Source: CAYVQE01 sp964633205
GTDB taxonomy: Bacteria; Myxococcota; B64-G9
Reading direction: 5' to 3'
NCBI GenBank assembly: GCA_964633205.1
Contig: CAZWFN010000083.1
Coordinates: forward strand, 1 to 26,923
Length of the DNA stretch: 26,923 nt
The translations under genes were made by a program, and so were the position numbers. The notes beneath the pieces are model-generated. The model had not been told where the DNA came from. It did no database searches and saw nothing but the letters and a program-made list of their open reading frames with translations. This document shows positions 6,080 to 14,440 of the stretch, piece after piece (position 1 is the first letter of the stretch; every line of letters begins with the position of its first letter).

Positions 6080-8026
6080 ATGAGACACAGCGCCCACACC
6101 GTTTTGATCGCCCTGATTGCCGCGGCCCTGGCCTGGAGCGGCTGCGGTCCCCAAGACGACAGTGTCGATCCGCCCTTGACCGACCTGGATGTCTTGCTGG
6201 CCGGTGCCCCGCAGAAGGGCGACGACGGCTACCCTTCCGACATCAAGGCCGACGGCATCCCGCCGGTGCGGAACGTCGAACTGGTCGAGTTGCAGTCGCC
6301 GGTGCGCAGCCAGGGCAGCCGCGGGGTGTGCTCGATCTTTTCCACCGTGGCCCTGATGGAGCACCTCTACATCAAGTCGCAGGCGGAGGCCGAGCCGGAC
6401 TTCTCGGAGCAGTACCTGCAGTGGTCGGTCAAGAACGAGGTCGGTGCCTTCCCGCGCACCGCGGGCTCCAACGCGTCGTCGAACCTGCGGGCCATCGTGC
6501 GCTACGGCATCGTCGATGAGTCGGCCTGGCCGTACGAGCCGTCCCCCTGGAGCAGCAGCGACGATCCCGAGTGCACCGGCGACGACATGCCCACCAAGTG
6601 CTACACCAACGGCGATCCGCCCGAGTCGGCCGCCGCTGCCGAGAAGTACAAGCTGCCGCGCAAGCGCTGGCTGAGCTCGAACCCGGACAGCATCAAGGCC
6701 TTCATGCACAACAACCAGCAGGCCGTGGTGGTGGGCGGCACCTTCTTCTACCAGTCGTGGAGCCACGGCCGCTCCAGCCTGCCGACCAACAGCGAGAACC
6801 GCTCCAAGGGCTACGTGCTGGCACCCAACGCCAAGGACAGTGAGGAGAGCCTGAAGAAGCGGGCCGGTCACTCCTTCCTGCTGGTCGGTTGGGACGACGA
6901 CCTCGAGGTCCAGGAGATCGACGAGAATGGGGACAAGGTGGTCGATGAGAACGGCGCTGCGGTCACCCAGAAGGGCTTCTTCCTGTTCAAGAACTCCTGG
7001 GGCACCGGCTCCTGGGGCCGCCAGAGCGGCTACCCGGGCTACGGCTGGATCTCGTACGATTACGTCGACGAGCACCTGTCGGCCAACAGCGCCGAGGCGC
7101 CCGAGCGCGTCATCCCGGACGAGATCTGCGGCGACGGGCTGGACAACGACGAGGACGGCGCCGTCGACTGCGACGACAGCGACTGCGCCGACGACCCGTT
7201 GTGCCAGGGCGGGCCGCAGAGCTACACCAACGACGATCCGGTCGACATCCCGGACGACGACGAGGCCGGCGTCCGCTCGACCATCGAGGTGGTCGCGGGC
7301 GGCGAAATCGAGGCGGTGGTGGTCGACGTGAACATCAGCCACACTTACCGCGGTGATCTGTCCATCTCCCTGATCCACCCGGACGGCCAGACCGAACAGC
7401 TGCTCGAACCGAACATGGACTCGGGCGACGATCTGGTGCGCTCCTTCGCCAGCCACGCCTTCGACGGCAAGCCGGCCGCCGGCACCTGGACGCTGCTGGT
7501 GGCCGATCACGCCGCCCAGGACACCGGCACGCTGGAGAGCTGGACGCTGAAGCTCAACTCGGATGAGGCGCCGCCGGCCGAGGTGTGCGACGACGGGCTG
7601 GACAACGATCTCGACGGCCGCACCGACTGCAACGACGAGGACTGCTTCGCCGATCCCGCCTGCGAGCAGGCCGGCCCGCAGACCTATGAGAACACCACCC
7701 CGGGCGACATCCCGGACGACGATCCGACCGGCCTGACCAGCACCATCGAGGTGGACGAGGGCGGCGCCATCAGCGACCTGTCGCTGCACGTCGACATCAG
7801 CCACACCTACCGCGGCGACCTCGAGGTGCGCCTGATCCACCCGGATGGGACCGACCTGCAGGTGCACGAACCGGACCTGACCTCCCACGACGATCTGGTC
7901 GAGACCTGGGATGTGGCCGGTTTCGATGGCAAGGATGCGGCCGGCAGCTGGACCCTGGTGATCGTCGATCACGCGGCCCAGGACACCGGTACCCTGAACA
8001 GCTGGAGCATCACCATCACGCGCTGA
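6080..8026 (+). CDS. Papain-like (C1A) lipoprotein protease with two P-domains
   Basis: A 648-aa secreted cysteine protease. The signal peptide has a lipobox-like WSGC with Cys22, so it is probably a lipoprotein. The C1A catalytic set is complete: Gln78 and Cys84 in QGSRGVCSIF, His264 in RAGHSFLLVG and Asn305 in KNSWGTGSWG. An acidic DENGDKVVDENG insertion (residues 281-292) lies between His and Asn and looks able to bind calcium. After the protease come two copies of a module: a Cys/Asp-rich stretch of MopE type (CGDGLDNDEDG at 350; CDDGLDNDLDG at 503) and a proprotein-convertase P-type beta domain (381-493 and 533-648), each with ISHTYRGDL. AAGGAGAAGGAG lies 7 nt upstream of the ATG. Likely surface-displayed or outer-membrane-attached; substrate unknown. 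Confidence 0.88.
   Translation: MRHSAHTVLIALIAAALAWSGCGPQDDSVDPPLTDLDVLLAGAPQKGDDGYPSDIKADGIPPVRNVELVELQSPVRSQGSRGVCSIFSTVALMEHLYIKSQAEAEPDFSEQYLQWSVKNEVGAFPRTAGSNASSNLRAIVRYGIVDESAWPYEPSPWSSSDDPECTGDDMPTKCYTNGDPPESAAAAEKYKLPRKRWLSSNPDSIKAFMHNNQQAVVVGGTFFYQSWSHGRSSLPTNSENRSKGYVLAPNAKDSEESLKKRAGHSFLLVGWDDDLEVQEIDENGDKVVDENGAAVTQKGFFLFKNSWGTGSWGRQSGYPGYGWISYDYVDEHLSANSAEAPERVIPDEICGDGLDNDEDGAVDCDDSDCADDPLCQGGPQSYTNDDPVDIPDDDEAGVRSTIEVVAGGEIEAVVVDVNISHTYRGDLSISLIHPDGQTEQLLEPNMDSGDDLVRSFASHAFDGKPAAGTWTLLVADHAAQDTGTLESWTLKLNSDEAPPAEVCDDGLDNDLDGRTDCNDEDCFADPACEQAGPQTYENTTPGDIPDDDPTGLTSTIEVDEGGAISDLSLHVDISHTYRGDLEVRLIHPDGTDLQVHEPDLTSHDDLVETWDVAGFDGKDAAGSWTLVIVDHAAQDTGTLNSWSITITR
7127..8023 (+). repeat. 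Tandem duplication of a Cys-rich plus P-domain module
   Basis: Residues 350-493 and 503-648 of the protease are two copies of one module, offset by about 153-154 residues (about 460 bp). Shared landmarks are C.DGLDND.DG, DIPDDD, ISHTYRGDL, LIHPDG, FDGK.AAG.WTL and DHAAQDTGTL.SW. This is an internal gene duplication. Confidence 0.85.
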
Positions 8027-8046
8027 TTCGGGCGCCGGACGCTCGC

Positions 8047-8064
8047 GGTCCCGAGACCGGGACC
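8047..8064 (+). terminator. Weak hairpin after the C1A protease gene
   Basis: GGTCCC and GGGACC form a 6-bp stem with a 6-nt loop, 20 nt after the stop codon. No T-tract follows, so termination is uncertain. Confidence 0.3.
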
Positions 8065-8135
8065 AACCGTTCCATGTCTCAAACCCCTCCGACCCGCGGC
8101 CCAACGCGTGGCTGGCGGTGGAAGGGAGGCCGTCG

Positions 8136-8471
8136 ATGGCCGCCGAGCTGATGCTGCAGGGGTCTCTGTTCTACCCGGACGAGCGGGCCCTGCGACGCTG
8201 TCTGGCCGCTGCCCGCGACCGGTTGGATGAAGCCCATCCGGAGGCGGCCGTCGTGGTCCGCGCCGAGTGGAAGCGCTTCTTCGAGCAGGAGGGTCTCAGC
8301 CTGCAGGTCGAGATCGCCCTGGCCGACAACGGCGACAACTTGGCCGCGATCGAGCTGCTGGCCAGCGACCTGACCGGCCGCGCCAACGCCGGCGAGCTGG
8401 AAGTCAGCGGCCCCGACCGCGATCCGCGTTCCTACCCGGCCGCCCTCGCCTACGACGACGACGACGGGTAG
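8136..8471 (+). CDS. Hypothetical 111-aa acidic protein
   Basis: I do not recognise this protein. It has no signal peptide or membrane segment, and it has alternating strands and amphipathic helices (for example RALRRCLAAARDRLDEA and LQVEIALADNG). It ends in an Asp-rich tail (AYDDDDG), so it is probably a small soluble cytoplasmic protein. The start is the ATG at 8136 with GAAGGGAGG 6 nt upstream; an in-frame GTG at 8118 lacks a ribosome site. It lies 109 nt after the protease gene on the same strand and converges on mltG. Codon use matches its neighbours (strong GC third positions), which supports a real gene. Confidence 0.6.
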   Translation: MAAELMLQGSLFYPDERALRRCLAAARDRLDEAHPEAAVVVRAEWKRFFEQEGLSLQVEIALADNGDNLAAIELLASDLTGRANAGELEVSGPDRDPRSYPAALAYDDDDG

Positions 8472-8540
8472 ACCCGTCGTCCCACCCCGAGCACGCACCC
8501 AGGCGCAGTTCCAAATCGAGTCGCTCGGGCGCCGCGCGGG

Positions 8541-9611
8541 CTACCAGACGTCGTAGCGGCGGCGGTTGGCCTCGTGCTCGCGGGCGTTGCGCGCGAAGTG
8601 GATGTTCTGCTGCTCATCGTGCAGGTAGTACCAGTAGGGGCTCTTCTCGGGCCGCAGCGCGGCCTCGAGCGAAGCCAGACTGGGCGCGCCGATCGGCCCC
8701 GGCGGCAGGCCGCGGCGCAAGCGGGTGTTGTAGGGATCGCCGGGGTCGCGCAGCTGGCGTAAAAATGCCCGCCGGTCGTTCCAGTTCTCCAGGGTGAAGC
8801 GGCTGGTGGCGTCGACGCCCAGTGGGGTGTTGGAGTCCAGCCGCTTGTAGAGCACCCCGGCCACCTTCGGCCGCACCTCGGGCTTGGGCTCCTCGCGTTC
8901 GAGCAGCGAGGCCATGATCACGATCTGGTGCAGGCTGCGGCCGCTGGCGGCGATCTCGTCGGCCCGCGGCTCGGCGAAGCGCCGCCAAAAGGCATCGATC
9001 TGGGTCTGGATCAGCCGGTCGACCGCCAGCGCGCCGTCGGGTGCCGGCACCCGGTAGGTGTCCGGCAGCAGGTAGCCGGCCAGCGAGTCGGCCTGCAGCG
9101 CGAACGGTACCCGAAACCGTTCGGGCTGGTTGGCCGCCTCGAGATAGGCCCCCGGAGCGATCAGGCCCTTGGCGGCCAGCGCCGCGTCGGCATCGCGCAA
9201 TCGCCAGCCCTCGATCAGGGCGACCTCGATCTCCTCGACCAGCGGCTGAGCGGCCAGGGCGGCAGCCAACGCGGGCACGTCCATGGCCGCGCTGACGCGG
9301 TGCAACCCCGCTTTGGGCGCCGGCGGCGCTGCCAGCTTGAAGTAGATCTTCCAGGCCAACTCGCTGCGCAGCAGCCCGGCCGCGGCCAGCCGGGCGCCTA
9401 CCGCACTGGCCGCGGTGCCCTTGGACACCCGGAACTCGACCGGGCCGGCGGTCGGATCCACCGGGCTCGCGGCCCAGCGGTACCAACCGTAGGCCCCGGC
9501 CGCGGCCAGCAGCCCCAGCAGGCCCAGCACCCCGAATACGCGCAGCAGCCGGCGCGGTCGCTGGCGTCGCTTTCGCTCACCGGGGCTCGGTTTCGACTCG
9601 GTCTGGCTCAC
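8541..9611 (-). CDS. mltG: Endolytic murein transglycosylase MltG
   Basis: A 356-aa inner-membrane lytic transglycosylase (YceG family) that cuts nascent glycan strands in the periplasm and so sets glycan chain length. It has a basic cytoplasmic N-terminus (ERKRRQRPRR), one membrane anchor at about 22-45, a LysM-like region (FRVSKGTAASAVGARL) and the catalytic domain. That domain includes GYLLPDTY, the catalytic Glu in IMASLLERE (Glu238), the NTPLGVDAT motif, the YNT...GLPPGPI signature and the terminal FARNAREHEANRR. The GTG ending at 9611 has GAGGAG about 6 nt upstream. A longer ATG start at 9683 would overlap the divergent gene's promoter. Length is normal for the family. Confidence 0.93.
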   Translation of the reverse strand: MSQTESKPSPGERKRRQRPRRLLRVFGVLGLLGLLAAAGAYGWYRWAASPVDPTAGPVEFRVSKGTAASAVGARLAAAGLLRSELAWKIYFKLAAPPAPKAGLHRVSAAMDVPALAAALAAQPLVEEIEVALIEGWRLRDADAALAAKGLIAPGAYLEAANQPERFRVPFALQADSLAGYLLPDTYRVPAPDGALAVDRLIQTQIDAFWRRFAEPRADEIAASGRSLHQIVIMASLLEREEPKPEVRPKVAGVLYKRLDSNTPLGVDATSRFTLENWNDRRAFLRQLRDPGDPYNTRLRRGLPPGPIGAPSLASLEAALRPEKSPYWYYLHDEQQNIHFARNAREHEANRRRYDVW

Positions 9612-9627
9612 GCTCGCTCCTCGCCGC

Positions 9628-9655
9628 TTGGACCATCGCCGCCAGATGGTATCAT
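9628..9655 (+). promoter_or_regulatory. Possible promoter for the AhpD-like gene
   Basis: TTGGAC (9628-9633) is followed after 16 nt by TATCAT (9650-9655), a 5-of-6 match to the -10 consensus. Transcription would start near 9662, about 42 nt before the GTG start. The -35 is weak (3 of 6). Confidence 0.4.
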
Positions 9656-9703
9656 CGGGGCCGGGCAAAGCAAAACATCCCACAGCGCGGTCGGAGGTGA
9701 GCG

Positions 9704-10051
9704 GTGAGCGACGATCGGTTGGAGCGATTTCGACGCGAGCGCGAACGCATGAACGAGCAGGTACTGCAGCGCGGCACGCTGCAGACCAAGCGATTCTTCG
9801 CCATGGACACCCGGGTCTACGAGGACGGGGCGCTGCCGGCGCAGACCAAGGAGTTGCTGGGCCTGGTGGCCTCGCTGGTACTGCGCTGCGATGACTGCGT
9901 GCTCTACCACCTTCTGCGCTGTCGCGAGACCGGGGTGGCCGACGACCAACTGGCCGAGGCGCTGGACGTCGGGCTGGTGGTCGGTGGATCGATCACCATC
10001 CCCCACGTCCGCCGCGCCCGCGACGCCTGGCAGGCCCTGGAAGAACGGTGA
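9704..10051 (+). CDS. AhpD-like carboxymuconolactone decarboxylase family protein
   Basis: A 115-aa all-helical protein of the CMD/AhpD family. The core motif CDDCVLYH (Cys62, Cys65, His69) is the CxxCxxxH redox site of AhpD-like proteins, and LPAQTKELLGLVASLVL is the conserved helix before it. Single-domain members often act as thiol reductases or peroxidase partners; true decarboxylases usually lack the CxxC. The long basic N-terminus (LERFRRERERMNEQV) is typical of small bacterial members. It starts at a GTG with GGAGGTGA 3 nt upstream. It converges with the next gene, with only 3 nt between stop codons. Confidence 0.87.
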   Translation: MSDDRLERFRRERERMNEQVLQRGTLQTKRFFAMDTRVYEDGALPAQTKELLGLVASLVLRCDDCVLYHLLRCRETGVADDQLAEALDVGLVVGGSITIPHVRRARDAWQALEER

Positions 10052-10054
10052 GCC

Positions 10055-10594
10055 TCAGGCCAACAGGCCGGTCAGCCGCTGGAAGCCGGCCAGTTCGGAT
10101 CGGTCGGCACCCGGCGGCTGCACCAGCCGCGCGGCCGCGCCCGGTCCGGCCGCAGCCAGCAGGATGGCCGGGATATGGGCGGTGCGCGGGTGCGAGCACA
10201 GGGTGGCGACCAGGCGCTCGGCGTCGGCGCTGCCGCCGGCCAGGTCCACGATCACACCGGCCGGCGGCGCGGCGCCGATCTCCAGCAGCGCGCCGAAGGC
10301 GTCCGCGGCCGTCACCAGCCGCGCCCGGGGCAGGGCCCGGCGCAGGGCCGCGGCGATCGGGTCGGCCAGCTCCGGCCGCGCGCTGACCAGCAGCACCCGC
10401 TGTGCCCGCGCACCGCCGTCGGACCGATTGCGGTCCTGAAACGCCTCCAGTGCGGCTCGGCTGATCCGCCAGCGGCCGGTCAGCGGGTTCTGTTCGGCCG
10501 GGATGCGCCCGGAGCGGATGTAGCGCCGGGCGGTGCGGGTGGGGATGCCCAACAGCCGGGCCACCTCGCCGCTGGTATAGCTGTCGTCCGCCAT
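10055..10594 (-). CDS. MerR/excisionase-type HTH fused to degenerate receiver domain
   Basis: A 179-aa putative DNA-binding regulator. Residues 5-52 form an excisionase-type helix-turn-helix (YTSGEVARLLGIPTRTARRYIRSGRIP ... GRWRISRAALEAF). Residues 66-155 follow the alternating beta/alpha pattern of a response-regulator receiver. Asp117 (GVIVDLAGG) sits at the phosphorylation position. The usual acidic pair of VLIVDDE is replaced by Ser71-Ala72, the strand-4 Ser/Thr is Ala and the strand-5 Lys is absent. Phosphorylation by a histidine kinase therefore looks unlikely, and the domain may respond to a partner instead. No kinase is adjacent. AGAGGA lies 6 nt before the ATG. Confidence 0.75.
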   Translation of the reverse strand: MADDSYTSGEVARLLGIPTRTARRYIRSGRIPAEQNPLTGRWRISRAALEAFQDRNRSDGGARAQRVLLVSARPELADPIAAALRRALPRARLVTAADAFGALLEIGAAPPAGVIVDLAGGSADAERLVATLCSHPRTAHIPAILLAAAGPGAAARLVQPPGADRSELAGFQRLTGLLA

Positions 10595-10679
10595 GTCGTC
10601 CTCTCCGGCGCGCGCCGGGGGTCAACCGCCGCCGGGGCCGGGGTTCTGTCCAGGCTATCGGACCGGACGGCGTGCAGTT

Positions 10680-10699
10680 GAGCCCGAATGAGCCCGAAA
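10680..10699. repeat. Tandem 10-bp repeat upstream of the HTH-receiver gene
   Basis: GAGCCCGAAT is followed directly by GAGCCCGAAA. The pair lies 86 nt upstream of the minus-strand regulator and 159 nt before the plus-strand ABC operon. A full helical-turn spacing fits a pair of operator half-sites. The rest of 10595-10857 is GC-rich and shows only the promoter listed next. Confidence 0.4.
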
Positions 10700-10814
10700 C
10701 GGCGCCGCGGCCACGGCCCCTGTCGCGGCGGCCGGAATAGGCGCCGGCGGCTGGATTGTTGTCGACTGCAGAGGCGGCGCTGGCCGGGATGGGATGCCGC
10801 CGTGCATCCGGGGC

Positions 10815-10843
10815 TTGACATGTGCAGCATTTTTCAATAGGAG
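10815..10843 (+). promoter_or_regulatory. Possible promoter for the Gld-type ABC operon
   Basis: A perfect TTGACA (10815-10820) is followed after 17 nt by TAGGAG (10838-10843), a poor -10. An AT-rich tract (ATTTTTCAATAG) spans the spacer. If this is the promoter, the AGGAG would be upstream of the transcript start and could not act as the ribosome site. A -10 at GAGAAT (10841-10846) has the same problem, so promoter and start assignments conflict slightly. Confidence 0.35.
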
Positions 10844-10857
10844 AATCGCCTCAAGCC

Positions 10858-11792
<935 letters not shown>

Positions 11793-11796
<4 letters not shown>

Positions 11797-12518
11797 GAAG
11801 CGTCTGGCTGATCGCCCGGCGCGAGCTGGGCGCCACCCTGTTCTCGCCCCTGGGCTTCGTGGTCGTCGCAGCCGTGCTGGCCGTCGACGGGTTGCTGTTC
11901 AACGTCTACGCCCTGGGCGACGGCGCCAAGCTGTCGGCCCAGGTGCTCAACGACTACTTTTTCGTGCTCTCGGGCACGACCATGATCGCCAGCGTGTTCA
12001 TATCGATGCGCCTGCTGGCCGAGGAGCAGCAGACCGGCACCATCACCCTGCTGCTGACCTCGCCGGTGCACGACGGCCGCGTGGTGGCCGGCAAGTTCCT
12101 GGGCGCCTTCATCTTTTTGGCCATCATGACCCTGATCACGCTGTACATGCCGCTGCTGGTGATGGTCCACGGCAAGATCTCCTGGGGCCACGTGTTCGCC
12201 GGTTACCTGGGCCTGTTGCTGCTGGGCGCGGCCAGCCTGAGCGTGGGTTTGTTCGGTTCCTCGCTGTCGCGCAGCCAGATCGTGGCCGCCTTCGTCTCGG
12301 GTTGCATGGTGGCGGCGCTGGTGCTGCTGTGGCTGCTGGCCAAGGTCAGCGAGCCGCCGTTGAACTCCGTGTTCTCCTACATGTCCTTGCACAACCTGCA
12401 CTTCCGGTCCTTCATGACCGGCAAGATCCACCTGCGCGACATCGTCTACTACCTGTCGCTGTGCATCTTCTTCCTGGCGGCTGCGAGCCGCATGCTGGAG
12501 TCGCGGCGATGGCGCTGA
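11793..12518 (+). CDS. ABC transporter permease, GldF-like
   Basis: A 241-aa inner-membrane permease of the ABC-2 type with about six hydrophobic helices. It starts with the family-typical short basic helix (VRSVWLIARRELGATLFSPLG). The segment MRLLAEEQQTGTITLLLTSPVHDGRVVAGKFLGA matches the conserved cytoplasmic coupling region of GldF/NosY-like permeases ('E...GT.ELLL..PV....VVLGK'). The GTG start overlaps the ATPase stop (GTGA), with GGAGGTGG 5 nt upstream. Its last 10 nt overlap the next gene. It probably dimerises as the channel, driven by the ATPase. Confidence 0.9.
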
Positions 12519-14440
12519 AGCTGGGTACCCTGCGCGGTCCGCAGGCGCTGGCGGTCTACCTGATCGGGCTGGTGGCCTTCTTCGTGGGCGAACGCTTGAT
12601 CGGGGGCGAGGACAGCGCCCGCTGGGTGGTCAGCGGCCTGGGGCTGGCCGCGGTGGTGGTGGCTTGTCTGTTGCTGTTGCTGGCCTGGCTGGGCTCCGAC
12701 CTCAACGCTCGCCGGGTGGAGCGGCGGGCCTTCCTGCTCGGTCTGACCGGGCTGCTGGCGCTGGCGCTGTACCTGCTGTCGAGCGACCTGGTCTGGGGGC
12801 CGCAGGCGGTGGTGGCCGCCGAGCAGCAAGGGCCGGGGCTGCGCGCCGCGCTGCAGGTGCTGTGGCCGATCGTGCTGTTTTGCTCGCTGCTGCCGCTGAT
12901 CTTCCTGCAATGGAGCCTGGCCTCGATGGGCCGCGGCCGCGGGGTCGAGCTGGGGCGGGTGCGCGCTTCGACCCTGGCGGCGGGCAGCCTGGCCATGCTG
13001 CTGTGCACCCTGTTTCTGGTCAATGCCGTGGCCGACCACGAGGACGTGTACGTCGATCTGAGCTACTTCAAGACCACCTCGCCGAGCGAGGCGAGCCTGG
13101 AGCTTGTGGCCGGGCTGGACGAGCCGACGCGGGCCTTGTTGTTCTTTCCCGAGGCCAACGAGGTGCTGGCCGAGGTCGCGCCCTATTTCCGGGCCCTGGC
13201 CGACGCCTCCGAGCGCTTTTCGCTGGAGGTCGTCGATCGGGCGCTGCAACCCGAGCGGGCGCGGGAGTATCGCGTGGGCCGGGCCGGAGCGGTGGTACTG
13301 GAACGCGGCGGCTCGCACCGCAAGATCGAGCTGGGGGTCGACCTCGACCGGGCCAAACGCAAGCTGCGCAAGCTCGACGAGGCCTTCCAGGAGTCCTTCT
13401 TCAGGCTGGCCTACAAGCGTGAGGTGATCTACCTGATCTCCGGCCACGGTGAGCGCGGCCGCACCCAGCGGCAGGAAGAAGCCCGCGCTGGAATCGGCGT
13501 CCTGCGGCGCGCCCTGGAGGGGGCGAACTTCACCGTCAAGCGGCTCGATGCGGTCGGCGGGCTGAGCCGGGCGGTGCCCGATGACGCGGCCATGCTGTTG
13601 TGGGCCGGGCCCGGCGAGCCGTTGTTCCCGGGCGAGATGGACGCATTGCGGCGCTACCTGACCGGTGGCGGGCGGATGATGCTGCTGCTGGATCCCGAGG
13701 GTGAGCATCAACCCGACGCCCTGCTCGGGTTCCTGGGCTTGACCTACGATCGTGCCCGGCTGGCCCACGAGCGGGCGTACTTGCCCTCGGGTCCGGCGCG
13801 CTCTGTGGCCGACCGCTACAACCTGGTAACGAACAAGTTCTCCAACCACGCGGCCACCGATCGGATCAGCCGTTACGCCCGCGAGCTGCCGGTGGCCCTG
13901 CCCACGACGGGTTCGCTGGGCCGGGCAAAGGATGCCGGCCAGAAGAACCGGATCACCTTCCTGGTGCGCTCGCTGTCCAACACCTGGGCCGACGAGGACG
14001 GCGACGGCCGCCGGGCCGACGCCGAGCCGGCACGGGTGTTCCAGCTGGCGGCCGCGGTCAGCCGGCGCGTGGCGCAGGCTGCAGAAGCCGATCAGCCGGC
14101 CGACACGCAAGGAGTCAGCCGCCCCGAGCCCGAGCCGGAGCCGGACGAGGAGAAGAAGCAGATGCGGGTGGTGGTGTTCGCCGACGCCGACGTCTTTGCC
14201 GATCAGTGGTTCGGCTTCCGCGGCAACCGTTACCTGCTGGCCGACGTGCTGCGCTGGCTGCTCGACGAGGAGCGGGTGACCGGAGCCGCCACCTCCGAGG
14301 AGGACAAACCGGTGGCCCATACCCGCGCCGAGGACGTCTGGTGGTTCTACGGCACCGTGTTCGCCGTGCCGCTGTTGATCCTGGGCCTGGGTTGGATCAC
14401 CGGTTGGGGCCGCGGCCGGCGCCGGGGGGATGCGCCATGA
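12509..14440 (+). CDS. GldG-like ABC auxiliary protein
   Basis: A 643-aa membrane protein of the GldG / 'ABC-type uncharacterised transport system' family. About five helices fill the N-terminal 170 residues. A large extracytoplasmic domain then begins near VYVDLSYFKTTSPSEASLELVAGLDEPTRALLF and includes REVIYLISGHGER, the family landmark at the start of the second half. A final helix (WFYGTVFAVPLLILGLGWITGW) and a basic cytoplasmic end follow. Residues about 485-560 are charged and low in complexity (PEPEPEPDEEKKQ). The ATG at 12509 overlaps the permease by 10 nt, with a weak GGAG upstream. In Bacteroidetes GldA-F-G serve gliding; elsewhere the substrate is unknown. Confidence 0.88.
   Translation: MALKLGTLRGPQALAVYLIGLVAFFVGERLIGGEDSARWVVSGLGLAAVVVACLLLLLAWLGSDLNARRVERRAFLLGLTGLLALALYLLSSDLVWGPQAVVAAEQQGPGLRAALQVLWPIVLFCSLLPLIFLQWSLASMGRGRGVELGRVRASTLAAGSLAMLLCTLFLVNAVADHEDVYVDLSYFKTTSPSEASLELVAGLDEPTRALLFFPEANEVLAEVAPYFRALADASERFSLEVVDRALQPERAREYRVGRAGAVVLERGGSHRKIELGVDLDRAKRKLRKLDEAFQESFFRLAYKREVIYLISGHGERGRTQRQEEARAGIGVLRRALEGANFTVKRLDAVGGLSRAVPDDAAMLLWAGPGEPLFPGEMDALRRYLTGGGRMMLLLDPEGEHQPDALLGFLGLTYDRARLAHERAYLPSGPARSVADRYNLVTNKFSNHAATDRISRYARELPVALPTTGSLGRAKDAGQKNRITFLVRSLSNTWADEDGDGRRADAEPARVFQLAAAVSRRVAQAAEADQPADTQGVSRPEPEPEPDEEKKQMRVVVFADADVFADQWFGFRGNRYLLADVLRWLLDEERVTGAATSEEDKPVAHTRAEDVWWFYGTVFAVPLLILGLGWITGWGRGRRRGDAP

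Noticed and set aside
10822..10857. Upstream GTG start for the GldA-like ATPase
   Set aside because: No ribosome site, and it would start within the predicted promoter spacer; the ATG at 10858 gives the usual family N-terminus.
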